Shown one piece after another: positions 33,862-43,154 of a stretch of 64,000 nucleotides of DNA (positions within the stretch are counted from its first letter, which is position 1; every line of letters starts with the position of its first letter). Both the position numbers and the translations under genes were made by a program. The DNA is taken from assembly GCA_001941045.1 (NCBI GenBank), contig MSHD01000007.1, positions 163,572 through 227,571 of the forward strand, in the 5' to 3' direction. The DNA is from Lachnospiraceae bacterium Zagget2 (GTDB taxonomy: Bacteria > Bacillota > Clostridia > Lachnospirales > Lachnospiraceae). The notes beneath the pieces were generated by a model, which was not told where the DNA came from, did no database searches, and saw only the letters and a program-made list of their open reading frames with translations.

Positions 33862-34776
33862 ATGAAGAAACGGGTTTGGCTCTTTGTCCTGCTGTGCGCG
33901 GCGCTGCTGCTGGCCGGCTGCTCCGAGCGCAGAGAGGAGGAGGAGAGCGGATATAAAATATGGTACCTGAATCAGGATGAAACCAGTATTTCTTATGAGT
34001 ACCGGGAGCTTCAGGCGAAGACCACGGAAGGTATGGTCAGCGAAATGCTGGAACTTCTGCAGGAAGATCCGGTTGACGAAGAGCTTGTAAGTGCGCTTCC
34101 GGAGGAAGTGCGCGTCCTGGACAGCACGCTGGAGGGTTCCAGGCTCAGCCTTGATTTTTCCGGTGAGTATTCGGCGATGGAAAAGACGCGGGAGGTACTG
34201 GGCAGGGCAGCCTACGTGCGCACATTCTGCCAGCTTCAGGGTGTGGAATATGTGAGTTTCCTGGTGGATGGAGAATCTTTAACTGACACGAATGGCGTGT
34301 TGATCGGTTACATGAACGATGAGCAGTTTATTGAAAGCGCAGGCGAGGAGAGTACAGTCTATAAGACTGCGGAGCTGACGCTTTATTTTACCAATGAGGC
34401 GGGAGACGCACTGGTGGCCGAGCAGGTCACGATGGAGTATAACAGTAACATTTCATTGGAAAAGCTGATTGTGGAGGAACTGATTTCCGGCCCGATCTCG
34501 GAGGGGCTGTATCCGATGATACCGCCCGAGACGAAGCTGATCAGTATTTCGATTAAGGATGGCATCTGCTATGTGAATCTGGATGAAACCTTCCTGGAAT
34601 CTGTTTATAATGTCGCGGAGGCTGTCCCGATCTACGCGATTGTCAATTCGATTGTGGACAATACGGATGCCGAACAGGTGCAGATCAGCATCAACGGCGA
34701 GACGAACCAGCTCTTTCGCGAGACGATCAGCTTTAATACGATTTTTGAGAAGAATGAGGAGCTGATAGAAGAATGA
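33862..34776 (+). CDS. lipoprotein with two GerMN domains
   Basis: 304-residue lipoprotein with lipobox LAGC (Cys20). Two GerMN-type repeats are visible: one around RLSLDFSGEYSAM and FLVDGESL, the other around CYVNLDETFLES and IYAIVNSIVD. The lipoprotein is coded just after the kinase and its stop overlaps comEC (ATGA). In related Firmicutes, a GerMN protein follows a WalK-like kinase. A role as sensor partner or spore-surface protein is possible but not shown. Confidence 0.8.
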   Translation: MKKRVWLFVLLCAALLLAGCSERREEEESGYKIWYLNQDETSISYEYRELQAKTTEGMVSEMLELLQEDPVDEELVSALPEEVRVLDSTLEGSRLSLDFSGEYSAMEKTREVLGRAAYVRTFCQLQGVEYVSFLVDGESLTDTNGVLIGYMNDEQFIESAGEESTVYKTAELTLYFTNEAGDALVAEQVTMEYNSNISLEKLIVEELISGPISEGLYPMIPPETKLISISIKDGICYVNLDETFLESVYNVAEAVPIYAIVNSIVDNTDAEQVQISINGETNQLFRETISFNTIFEKNEELIEE

Positions 34777-36980
34777 AAGAAAGGCCGGCTGCCTGCGCGG
34801 CGCTGGTGCTGTTTCTGCTTCTTCTGCTTCTGCCGGCAGGGCTGCTGAAGAAAGCGCCGCCGGTCACACAGAAGCAGACGGGGCGGATCACAGGCCGGGT
34901 CGCCAGGTGGTCCATAAAAGACGAAGGCATGCAGCTTGATCTGGTGAACTGCCGGATCCAGGCCGGGGAGGGCACTGTTTGTGCCGGTCATATCCTCGTA
35001 TATCTGTCGGACGCGGCCGATTATCCGGTCGGCGCGGATCTTTCCTTATCGGGAACCATTTATCCAGTTGAAGAAGCTACAAATCCAGGACAGTTTGACA
35101 GCAGTCTCTACTATGGAGCGAAGGGCATTTCCTGCAGTGTTTTTGCGGAGAATGCGCAGATTCTTGCGCTGCATCCCGCGCCGCTGCGTGAAAAGCTCCT
35201 GCAGTTGAAAAAACGTCTGGGTGAGGTCTACGACACCGTGCTTGATGAGGAGGACGCCGGCGTCATCCGGGCAATGGTGCTCGGCGAAAAGAGCGCGCTG
35301 GATACCGATACCAGGAATCTATATCAGAGAAACGGGATCTCGCATCTGCTCGCAATCTCGGGCCTGCATATTTCACTGATCGGGATGGGATTTTACCGCA
35401 TTTTACGCAGGCTGAGCGGGCATTATCTTCCGGCGGGTATCCTTTCCATTCTGCTGATTGTGGCATACGGCTTCATGACCGGGGCTTCGGTCTCCGCCCT
35501 GCGCGCTGTGATCATGTGCATACTCATGGTGACGGCGGATCTGGTCGGCCGAAGCTATGATATGCTGACGGCGATGGGCGCCGCGGCGATCGTCCTGCTG
35601 GTCTCGTCGCCGCTGAACAGCACGCAGAGCGGCTTTCTGCCCTCTTTTGGAGCAGTGCTCGGTATCGCACTGTTTTCCCCGCTTCTGCGCTTATATCGCC
35701 CGAAGCAGGGAAGAGTTTTTCAGGCGCTGGGGGTCAGCCTGTCCGTGCTGGCTGTGACCTTTCCGGTTTTATTGTGCGCGTTTTCCGAGTATTCGCCATA
35801 TTCTACTCTTCTGAATCTGCTTGTCATTCCGCTGATGAGTGTGCTCATGGCAGCGGCGGTTCTCTGCGGCCTGTCAGGATTATTTTCACTTGTCCTGGCA
35901 CGGATACCTGCGCTTCTCTGCCATCTGATTCTGCTGTTTTATCGGAAGATGGGAGAGCTGTGTCTGAAGCTCCCCGGTTCGGTGCTGCCAATCGGAACGC
36001 CGCCCGGGTGGAAAATTGTGCTGTATTATATTATGTTGTGCGTGGCGCTTGTCCTGCTTTACCGGGAAAAACGCAGGAAAAAATACAGCAGAAAGCCGGA
36101 AGAATTCTGCCCGGGACGCCGTGTGCTTGCGGCCAGTGCGGCACTGCTCGCACTTCCACTGTTGCTGATCTGTGTCCGGATCCATACCGGACTGCAGGTC
36201 ACGATGCTGGATGTCGGGCAGGGAGACGGCATTTTCATTCGCAGTCCGGACGGCACGACTTTTCTGATGGACGGGGGCAGCTCGGGTGTTTCCTCCGTCG
36301 GAACGTATCGGATCCTGCCCTATCTCAAATATGAGGGGGTCGGCAGGCTGGACTACCTCATGATCTCTCATATGGATTCCGACCATATCAGTGGGATCGA
36401 AGAGCTGCTCGCGGACAGTATGACGCCGGGCGGGATAGATATCGGAGCGGCAGTACTGCCTGAAATCAGTGAGAAGGATGAAGCTTATCAGGAGATGGAG
36501 GCGCTGCTCGGCGAGGCGGGTGTGGAGATTCTCTACATGCAGACCGGCGATGTGCTGGCCTCGGAGAAATTTTCCCTCACCTGTCTCTGGCCTTCCCCGG
36601 AGGCAGATTCAGACGACCGGAATGAGCTCTCACTTGTGCTGCTGGCGGAGTATCGGGATTTTGATATGCTGCTCACCGGAGATATTGGGGAGGAGACGGA
36701 AAAGGCGCTGCTGGAGGCAGGACTTCTCTCCCGGGTTGAGGTGCTGAAGACCGCTCATCATGGTTCCGCTTATTCTACCTCGGCGGAATTCCTCGAAATC
36801 GTGCGTCCGACGGTCAGTCTGATTTCCTGCAGCGCTGCCAATACTTACGGGCATCCGTCGGAGGAGACGCTTACGCGGCTTGAAGCCGCGGGCAGCACAA
36901 CTTTTATCACGAAAGACTGCGGCGCGATCAGCGTGCGGGTAGAAAGCACTGGTATTTTCCGCGTGGATACGGTACAATGA
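34773..36980 (+). CDS. comEC: ComEC/Rec2 DNA-uptake channel protein
   Basis: 735-residue integral membrane protein that carries single-stranded DNA through the cell membrane in transformation. N-terminal DUF4131-like part (about 25-130), the Competence domain with many helices (about 160-450, including NGISHLLAISGLHISLIG), and a C-terminal metallo-beta-lactamase-like domain starting VTMLDVGQGDGIFIRSPDG and SHMDSDHISG. All three parts are present and uninterrupted. The start overlaps the previous stop by four bases. Confidence 0.92.
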   Translation: MKERPAACAALVLFLLLLLLPAGLLKKAPPVTQKQTGRITGRVARWSIKDEGMQLDLVNCRIQAGEGTVCAGHILVYLSDAADYPVGADLSLSGTIYPVEEATNPGQFDSSLYYGAKGISCSVFAENAQILALHPAPLREKLLQLKKRLGEVYDTVLDEEDAGVIRAMVLGEKSALDTDTRNLYQRNGISHLLAISGLHISLIGMGFYRILRRLSGHYLPAGILSILLIVAYGFMTGASVSALRAVIMCILMVTADLVGRSYDMLTAMGAAAIVLLVSSPLNSTQSGFLPSFGAVLGIALFSPLLRLYRPKQGRVFQALGVSLSVLAVTFPVLLCAFSEYSPYSTLLNLLVIPLMSVLMAAAVLCGLSGLFSLVLARIPALLCHLILLFYRKMGELCLKLPGSVLPIGTPPGWKIVLYYIMLCVALVLLYREKRRKKYSRKPEEFCPGRRVLAASAALLALPLLLICVRIHTGLQVTMLDVGQGDGIFIRSPDGTTFLMDGGSSGVSSVGTYRILPYLKYEGVGRLDYLMISHMDSDHISGIEELLADSMTPGGIDIGAAVLPEISEKDEAYQEMEALLGEAGVEILYMQTGDVLASEKFSLTCLWPSPEADSDDRNELSLVLLAEYRDFDMLLTGDIGEETEKALLEAGLLSRVEVLKTAHHGSAYSTSAEFLEIVRPTVSLISCSAANTYGHPSEETLTRLEAAGSTTFITKDCGAISVRVESTGIFRVDTVQ

Positions 36981-36984
36981 CAGC

Positions 36985-37962
36985 ATGAAAATGCTGATGG
37001 AAGATATCAAAAATAAACATTTCAAGAATATTTACCTGCTCACCGGCGAGGAGCTCTATCTGCGAAATCAGTACCGGCGGCGACTGCGCGATGCGCTGGC
37101 GGATCCGGACGACACGATGAATGTGACAGTGTTTGAGGGAAAAAAGATCAATCCAAACGAAGTCATCGACCTCGCGGAGACGCTGCCCTTCTTTGCAGAG
37201 CGGCGCGTGATTCTGCTGAATGACAGCGGCTTTGTGAAGAATGCCTGTCCCGAGCTGGCCGATTATATGGCGTCGATTCCGCCGAGCACCTGTCTCATCC
37301 TGACCGAGTCGGAGGTGGACAAGCGCAATCGTCTTTACAAGGAGATCAAAAAGCATGGCAGGGTTGTGGAATTCCAGCGACAGGACGAACGGACGATTAC
37401 GCGCTGGGTGCTGGGGATTCTGAAGCGGGAAGGAAAAAAAATCACAGAGGAGGCGCTTCAGCTCTTTCTTGTGCGCAGCGGTACCGATATGCAGAATATC
37501 GAGCAGGAACTGGAGAAGCTTCTGAGTTACACGCTGGGGCGGGACGAGATTCTGCCGCAGGATGTGGAGGCGGTCTGCACGGAGCAGACCGAGGATCGCA
37601 TCTTTGACATGGTGCGTGCCGTCACAGAGAAGAAACAGGAAAAGGCGCTCTCCCTCTATGCCGATCTGTTGCTGATGAAGGAGGCTCCGGTCAAAATCCT
37701 GGCCCTTGTTACCAGGCAGTTCAACGGACTTCTGCTTCTGAAGGAACTCTCTGGCAAAGGCCTCGACCGCGCCGCGCTCGCGAAGCAGACGGGGATACCG
37801 GCTTTCCGAATCGGCGAATCTCAGGCGCAGGTGCGGGGCTTTGGCAGGGAGGAACTGCGCGGAATTGTGGAGGATTGCGTGAGGACCGACGAGCTCATCA
37901 AGACAGGACAGCTTGCAGACCAGATCGGGGTAGAGATGCTGATCGTGAAATACAGCAGATAA
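36985..37962 (+). CDS. holA: DNA polymerase III delta subunit
   Basis: Clamp-loader subunit that opens the beta sliding clamp. 325 residues, family length. N-terminal NIYLLTGEELYLRNQYRRRL, middle SGTDMQNIEQELEKLLSYT, and C-terminal helical collar domain with LLMKEAPVKILALVTRQF. It follows comEC by four bases. No strong Shine-Dalgarno site is seen, so it is probably coupled. Immediately after it a terminator separates it from rpsT on the other strand. Confidence 0.93.
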   Translation: MKMLMEDIKNKHFKNIYLLTGEELYLRNQYRRRLRDALADPDDTMNVTVFEGKKINPNEVIDLAETLPFFAERRVILLNDSGFVKNACPELADYMASIPPSTCLILTESEVDKRNRLYKEIKKHGRVVEFQRQDERTITRWVLGILKREGKKITEEALQLFLVRSGTDMQNIEQELEKLLSYTLGRDEILPQDVEAVCTEQTEDRIFDMVRAVTEKKQEKALSLYADLLLMKEAPVKILALVTRQFNGLLLLKELSGKGLDRAALAKQTGIPAFRIGESQAQVRGFGREELRGIVEDCVRTDELIKTGQLADQIGVEMLIVKYSR

Positions 37963-38002
37963 AAAAAAGAAGGCCGGCATGACGGTACCGACCTTCTTTT
38001 TT
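37963..38002. terminator. bidirectional terminator between holA and rpsT
   Basis: GAAGGCCGG (37969-37977) pairs with CCGACCTTC (37988-37996), one mismatch, with A8 before and T6 after. It can serve both convergent genes. Confidence 0.8.
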
Positions 38003-38013
38003 GATTTTATCCT

Positions 38014-38280
38014 TTATGAAGCCATCTCATTGACGGCTTTCTGCAGACGGGAGATCTTTCTCGAAACAGTGTTCCTGTGATAGACTCCCTTGGAACCGGC
38101 CTTGTTCAGCGTGGAGATCGCTTCTTTCAAAGCGGCCTTCGCGGCTTCCTGATCTTTCTCGTCAATCGCAGCGTAGACCTTCTTCACCATGGTCTTCACC
38201 TTCGACTTGATCGCCTTGTTCTTTGCGGTTCTGGTCTCGGTAACCAGAATTCTCTTCTTCGCAGACTTGATATTAGCCAA
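38014..38280 (-). CDS. rpsT: 30S ribosomal protein S20 (TTG start)
   Basis: 88-residue ribosomal protein that binds the 5' domain of 16S rRNA. It begins LANIKSAKKR, reading Met-Ala-Asn-Ile at the start, and contains TETRTAKNKAIKSKVKT and KGVYHRNTVSRKISRLQKAV. No ATG precedes the family N-terminus: the start is TTG (38278-38280), eight bases after GGAGGT (38288-38293 on the minus strand). A longer frame to 38295 also starts with TTG and overlaps the ribosome site, so it is rejected. Confidence 0.93.
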   Translation of the reverse strand: MANIKSAKKRILVTETRTAKNKAIKSKVKTMVKKVYAAIDEKDQEAAKAALKEAISTLNKAGSKGVYHRNTVSRKISRLQKAVNEMAS

Positions 38281-38377
38281 CTCGTGCACCTCCAAATTAC
38301 TTTAAACGCTCACTGCTGTTTTACATGCTTCCTGAAAGCGAGACACGGAAAAGCTTTGCATGGAAACACACGGATAT

Positions 38378-38406
38378 ATTTTAGGTGAAAGAACTCCCGT
38401 TGTCAA
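38378..38406 (-). promoter_or_regulatory. rpsT promoter
   Basis: On the minus strand, TTGACA (38401-38406), 17-bp spacer, TAAAAT (38378-38383). Leader of about 90 nt before the TTG start. Confidence 0.85.
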
Positions 38407-38467
38407 TACATAAAATACAACTTTTGGGAGAAGTTAAGGATAAAAGTGTATAACCGGGAGTGAGAAA

Positions 38468-39334
38468 ATGGAACGGATGCGGGTGCGGACCGACCTTGCG
38501 TTGGAGGCAAGGGAGAGCTTCGAGGGGAGCGAAACGGAGGTTCACGGCGTTATCGTGGAGGAGGAGTACGATGAGGAGCGCGATATCCGGGTAACGCGGG
38601 TGAAGATTGAATCTGAGCGGGGCGCGAAGGAAATGGGAAAACCGGTGGGAAATTATCTCACGCTGGAAGCGCCGGGCATGGCTTCTCCGGATGAAAATTA
38701 TCATCGGGAAATATCGGAGTGTCTGGCATCCTGCCTGCTGGAGCTGATGGGCGAGCCGCGTGCGCGTTCCATCCTGGTGGCGGGACTGGGAAATCGTGAT
38801 GTGACGCCGGACGCACTGGGGCCAAAGGTAGTCTCCAATCTGCTGATCACGCGGCATCTGATTCATGAGTATGGAAAGGAGGCCATGGGAGGCAGGGAGG
38901 CGAACGCGATCAGCGGTATCGTGCCCGGCGTCATGGCGCAGACCGGGATGGAGACTTCGGAGATCATTCAGGGAGTTATTGATCAGACAAAACCGGATCT
39001 TGTGATTGTGATCGACGCGCTGGCTGCGCGCAGCACCCGGCGCTTAAGCCGTACAATTCAATTGACGGATACCGGTATTCAGCCGGGATCCGGTGTCGGA
39101 AATCACAGGGGAAGTCTCACAAAAGAGAGCCTGGGTGTTCCGGTCATTGCAATCGGCGTGCCGACGGTTGTGGAAGCGGCGGCCATTATTTACGATGCAC
39201 AGGGAAGCTGTGAGCGGATGCCGCCGCATCTGAACGGCATGTTTGTAACTCCGAAGAACATCGATGAGATGGTCCGCCAGCTTGGCTTCACAATCTCAGA
39301 GGCGCTGAATATCGCTTTCTTTCCGCGGACATAA
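38468..39334 (+). CDS. gpr: GPR spore endopeptidase
   Basis: Protease that degrades small acid-soluble spore proteins at germination. 288 residues. The start MERMRVRTDLALEA carries the conserved RTDLALEA segment at residues 7-14; the few residues before it are the short propeptide. Other family marks are VAGLGNRDVTPDALGP, SGIVPGVMAQTGMETSEI and NHRGSLTKESLGVPVIAIG. It is divergent from rpsT and just before spoIIP, as in many Firmicutes. Its presence shows that the organism forms endospores. Confidence 0.93.
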   Translation: MERMRVRTDLALEARESFEGSETEVHGVIVEEEYDEERDIRVTRVKIESERGAKEMGKPVGNYLTLEAPGMASPDENYHREISECLASCLLELMGEPRARSILVAGLGNRDVTPDALGPKVVSNLLITRHLIHEYGKEAMGGREANAISGIVPGVMAQTGMETSEIIQGVIDQTKPDLVIVIDALAARSTRRLSRTIQLTDTGIQPGSGVGNHRGSLTKESLGVPVIAIGVPTVVEAAAIIYDAQGSCERMPPHLNGMFVTPKNIDEMVRQLGFTISEALNIAFFPRT

Positions 39335-39375
39335 GGCTATGTCCGGGCGCATAAAATGAAGCGGTGGGGATGCGT

Positions 39376-40632
39376 ATGAGACAACAATTAACCGGGCTTG
39401 TCAATCGGCTGCTGTGGATCAGTTTCCTGGCGGCCGGTTTTTATATTCTTTTTGCCGGCGGACAGAAATTTCTACATGATTCTCCGGAAGAACTGCTTAA
39501 GGAGGAATCCGGAAGCATACAGCGCGCGCTCAGCAGAGAAGCGACGCGCTTCCTGTATCCGGTTTTCTTTTACGCGGGCGAGGGGGAACCGGAGGATGCC
39601 GCGCTCTTCTCCCGTTATGTGGACTGGGTGCTGAAGATGCATCCTCTGACAAAGCTGAGCTATGCAGCGGAGGAGGGGGCGTCCCAGAGCACTGTGACCT
39701 GGGAAATGCTTATAAGCGGCGGCAGTAACGATGAGAATGAGCTGGATGAGACGGGAGAGGAGTATGACCTGGCCTCGATGGCGGAAGAGGAGAATGCGCT
39801 TGTTTCCGTTTATCCGGAACAGGAGCAGCCGACCGAAACCGGGGAGAGCACCGCAGCGTCGGCCGGACAGATCTACAGTCTGGAAGAACTGTCGGATTTT
39901 GATTATCTGCTGGGCAGTTTCTATACGGTCGAGTCGAACACGATGGTCACGGAAGCGGATCTGAACGCGGAAAAGCTGCTGGCGAAGGATATGACAATTG
40001 ATAAGGATGCGGACGGGCTGCAGATTCTGATTTATCACACGCACTCGCAGGAGGGCTTTGTCGATTCGGTCCCGGGTGATAATTCCACGACGATCGTAGG
40101 GGTTGGAACTTATCTTGCAGAATTGCTTGAGGAAAAGGGATACCAGGTTCTGCACGTGACGAGCGTCTACGACCTGATTGATGGAGAGCTTGACCGCAGC
40201 GAAGCCTACAGCCGCGCCGCGGAGGAGATCAGCGGTATCCTGAAAGAGTATCCGTCGATTCAGGCAGTGATCGATCTGCACCGGGACGGCGTTGACGAGG
40301 GCACACGTCTCGTGACAGAGATAAACGGGAAAATCATGGCGCGTTTCATGTTCTTTAATGGCTTAAGCCGGACGAAGAACGGAAACATTGATTATCTCTA
40401 CAATCCTTATATTGAAGACAATCTGGCGTTGACGCTGCAGCTCAAGCTCCAGTGCGAACAGTATTACCCCGGGCTTTCCCGGAATATTTACCTCAAGAGC
40501 CTGCGCTACAACCTGCATCTTTCCGACAAGGCGCTGCTGATCGAGGCCGGAGCACAGACCAATACGCTGGAGGAGGTGATGAATACGATGGAGCCGCTGG
40601 CCGACGTGCTTGACCGGGTGTTCGGATCCTGA
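39376..40632 (+). CDS. spoIIP: stage II sporulation protein P
   Basis: Peptidoglycan amidase/endopeptidase used in engulfment with SpoIID and SpoIIM. 418 residues. One N-terminal membrane helix (about 12-32), a low-complexity acidic/Ser-rich linker, then the SpoIIP domain (about 205-418) with IYHTHSQEGFVD, containing the zinc-type His. Later VIDLHRDGVDEGTR and IEAGAQTNTLEEVMNTM follow. In-frame GTG (39364) and ATG (39370) are possible; ATG 39376 has the best spacing to GTGGGGA. It follows gpr by about 40 bases. Confidence 0.9.
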   Translation: MRQQLTGLVNRLLWISFLAAGFYILFAGGQKFLHDSPEELLKEESGSIQRALSREATRFLYPVFFYAGEGEPEDAALFSRYVDWVLKMHPLTKLSYAAEEGASQSTVTWEMLISGGSNDENELDETGEEYDLASMAEEENALVSVYPEQEQPTETGESTAASAGQIYSLEELSDFDYLLGSFYTVESNTMVTEADLNAEKLLAKDMTIDKDADGLQILIYHTHSQEGFVDSVPGDNSTTIVGVGTYLAELLEEKGYQVLHVTSVYDLIDGELDRSEAYSRAAEEISGILKEYPSIQAVIDLHRDGVDEGTRLVTEINGKIMARFMFFNGLSRTKNGNIDYLYNPYIEDNLALTLQLKLQCEQYYPGLSRNIYLKSLRYNLHLSDKALLIEAGAQTNTLEEVMNTMEPLADVLDRVFGS

Positions 40633-40683
40633 AAAATATTGTCGAATTTTTAGAGAATATTTAGATTCATGTTGGCGGGGATA

Positions 40684-40692
40684 TGCTATAAT
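40684..40692 (+). promoter_or_regulatory. extended -10 promoter of P-type ATPase
   Basis: TGC-TATAAT (40684-40692). No strong -35 at 17 bp. The predicted start is about 25 bases before the ATG at 40725. Confidence 0.55.
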
Positions 40693-40724
40693 CCGTATAA
40701 AGCCGATCTGAAGGAGAACTGCGC

Positions 40725-43058
40725 ATGGCCGTCACTGTAGTGCCGATGAAAGGGAAAATGCAGAATACAAAAAAAGCCCGGGAAGAGCGATCCGGAAAAC
40801 GGCATGGTACATCCGGGACGAAGACTGCCAGAGACATTGTCAGGGAGAATGTCTGCACCTATTTTAACTTTATTTTTGCTTTTCTGGCGTTGCTGCTGTG
40901 TCTGGTCGGAGCTTTTCGGAGTCTTACTTTCCTGCCCATTATCATTATAAATACACTGATTGGCATAATTCAGGAGCTGCGGGCGAAGAAGGTTCTGGAT
41001 GAGATGAATATGCTGGGCGCGATCCGGGCGACTGTCGAGCGCGACGGGGAGAGCCTTGTGATTCCGGTTGATGAACTGCGGCGCGGCGATCTTATGCTCC
41101 TGAAAGCAGGAAACCAGATCTGCGCGGACGGCCAGGTGACGGAAGGAGAGATCCAGGTCAATGAGGCGCTGCTGACCGGTGAGTCGGACGATGTCACGAA
41201 GCGGCCGGGGGACAGGCTGATCTCCGGCAGTTTCGTGGTATCCGGAGAATGCCGCGCCAGGCTGATTGCCGTGGGCGAGGATTCTTATATCTCCAGGCTG
41301 ACGCGTGAGGCACAGTCCATGGATGGAAAGGAGCAGTCTCAGATGCTGCGCTCTCTGGACGGTATTCTGAAGTTTGTGGGCGTTGCGCTGGTGCCCATTG
41401 GAATTGCGCTGTTCCTGCAGGGCTATTATGTGAATCACGAGACGCTGGCGGACAGCGTCACTTCGATGGTAGCAGCACTGATCGGGATGATTCCGGAGGG
41501 GCTGTACCTGCTGACAAGTGTAACGCTTGTAGTCAGTTCCATGCGTCTTGCCCGCAGGAAGGTACTGCTTCATGATATGAAGAGCATCGAGACGCTGGCG
41601 AGAGTCGATGTCCTGTGTGTGGACAAGACCGGAACGATCACGGAGAATACCATGGAGGTGCGGGATCTGATTCCGGCGGAAGATTATAACGCGGACAAGC
41701 TGCCGGAACTCTCCGGAATTCTGGGAGATTTCGCGGCCGCCATGAGCAGCGATAACGTTACCATGCAGGCGATGAAGGCGTATTTTCAGAAGCGGGGAGG
41801 CCTGCATGTGAGAAAGGTCGTTCCTTTTTCACCCGTCTATAAGTACAGTGCCGTGGCCTTCGAGGAGGGCTCCTATGTGCTGGGTGCGCCGGAGTTTGTG
41901 CTGCGGGATGGTTTCGTAAAGGTAATGGATACCGTGGAGAGCTATGCGGGACGTGGACATCGTGTGCTGGTCCTGGCGTCCTATCCGTCGGAGCCGGATG
42001 GTAAGGTACTCACGGAGGCGGCGATTCCGCTTTGTTTTATCCTGTTGTCGAATCCGGTGAGAAAGACGGCGGCGGAGACCTTCGCCTACTTCGAGGAGCA
42101 GGGCGTGGAGATCAAGGTGATCTCCGGCGATACACCCCGTACGGTCTCGGAGGCGGCGAAGGAGGCGAAGATTTGCGGAGCGGAGCGATATGTGGATGCG
42201 ACGACACTGGAGACAGCACATCAGATTGAGACGGCCATGCGGGAGTATACGGTCTTTGGACGGGTCACGCCGGAGCAGAAACGGCAGATGATCCGGGCGC
42301 TTCAGCATCAGGGACATACGGTCGCCATGACCGGGGACGGCGTCAACGATGTGCTGGCGCTTAAGGACGCGGACTGCAGTGTGGCGATGGCTTCCGGCAG
42401 TGATGCTGCCGCGCAGGCGTCCCAGGTCGTGCTGTTGGATTCGGATTTCTCCTGCATGCCGCAGGTTGTGCTGGAGGGACGCCGTGTGGTCAACAATATT
42501 CAGCGTTCTGCGGGACTGTTTCTTGTCAAAAATATTTTTTCATTTTTGCTCGCTCTCTTTTCCCTGATCACGGTCTATACTTATCCGCTGGAGCCTGCGC
42601 AGATCTCCCTGATCAGTATGTTTACCATCGGGATTCCGGGTTTCTTCCTTGCGATGGAGCCGAACAGGGAGCGTATCAGCGGGAGTTTTCTGAAAAATGT
42701 CTTTGCAAAGGCACTTCCGGCCGCAGTTACCGATACGCTTGCAGTGGCGGCTCTGGTGGTGTTTGGCGATACCTTCGGTGTGGCTTCGGACGACATCTCC
42801 ACTGCCGCGACGATGCTGCTCGCGATCGTTGGGTTTATGATCCTGTACAGGACGATCAGTCCGCCCACGCGCTTTCAGTGGGTCATTTTCATTGGGTCAA
42901 TCGCCGGACTCCTGCTGTGCAGTTTTTATCTGCCGGAGCTCTTTTCCCTGAGCGGCATGTCGGTGAAGTGTATCATGCTTTTTGTCCTCTTCTCCATTGC
43001 GACGGAGCCAGTGTTCCGTTACCTGTCTCTGCTGGCGGACAGAGTTCGCTCACATTGA
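40725..43058 (+). CDS. P-type cation-transporting ATPase
   Basis: 777-residue HAD-IC type P-type ATPase. N-terminal helices, actuator loop with LTGESDD, catalytic Asp300 in CVDKTGTITENT, hinge motif TGDGVNDVLALKDADCSVAM, and helices in the C-terminal part. The helix-4 segment IPEGLYLLTSVTL with PEG resembles the CtpE/calcium-type group rather than heavy-metal (CPx) ATPases, and no N-terminal metal domain is present. The transported ion is not certain: Ca2+ or Mn2+ are candidates. ATG after AAGGAGAAC. It is monocistronic. Confidence 0.85.
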   Translation: MAVTVVPMKGKMQNTKKAREERSGKRHGTSGTKTARDIVRENVCTYFNFIFAFLALLLCLVGAFRSLTFLPIIIINTLIGIIQELRAKKVLDEMNMLGAIRATVERDGESLVIPVDELRRGDLMLLKAGNQICADGQVTEGEIQVNEALLTGESDDVTKRPGDRLISGSFVVSGECRARLIAVGEDSYISRLTREAQSMDGKEQSQMLRSLDGILKFVGVALVPIGIALFLQGYYVNHETLADSVTSMVAALIGMIPEGLYLLTSVTLVVSSMRLARRKVLLHDMKSIETLARVDVLCVDKTGTITENTMEVRDLIPAEDYNADKLPELSGILGDFAAAMSSDNVTMQAMKAYFQKRGGLHVRKVVPFSPVYKYSAVAFEEGSYVLGAPEFVLRDGFVKVMDTVESYAGRGHRVLVLASYPSEPDGKVLTEAAIPLCFILLSNPVRKTAAETFAYFEEQGVEIKVISGDTPRTVSEAAKEAKICGAERYVDATTLETAHQIETAMREYTVFGRVTPEQKRQMIRALQHQGHTVAMTGDGVNDVLALKDADCSVAMASGSDAAAQASQVVLLDSDFSCMPQVVLEGRRVVNNIQRSAGLFLVKNIFSFLLALFSLITVYTYPLEPAQISLISMFTIGIPGFFLAMEPNRERISGSFLKNVFAKALPAAVTDTLAVAALVVFGDTFGVASDDISTAATMLLAIVGFMILYRTISPPTRFQWVIFIGSIAGLLLCSFYLPELFSLSGMSVKCIMLFVLFSIATEPVFRYLSLLADRVRSH

Positions 43059-43065
43059 ATTCAAA

Positions 43066-43098
43066 ATGGAAATAATATGGAAATAAAATGGAAATAAA
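43066..43098 (+). repeat. three tandem 11-bp repeats upstream of promoter
   Basis: ATGGAAATAAT (43066-43076), ATGGAAATAAA (43077-43087) and ATGGAAATAAA (43088-43098). Each unit is one DNA helical turn and carries an A-run. The array ends four bases before the -35 at 43103. It may be a curved UP element or a repeated operator for a regulator of the Uma2 gene. Confidence 0.8.
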
Positions 43099-43102
43099 AC
43101 GG

Positions 43103-43131
43103 TTGACAGGCGCGCTGCCTTGCATTACAAT
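43103..43131 (+). promoter_or_regulatory. promoter of Uma2 nuclease gene
   Basis: TTGACA (43103-43108), 17-bp spacer, TACAAT (43126-43131). The phased A-rich repeats lie directly upstream. Confidence 0.85.
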
Positions 43132-43154
43132 ACAGTAAAAGGAGGTGTGCATGG

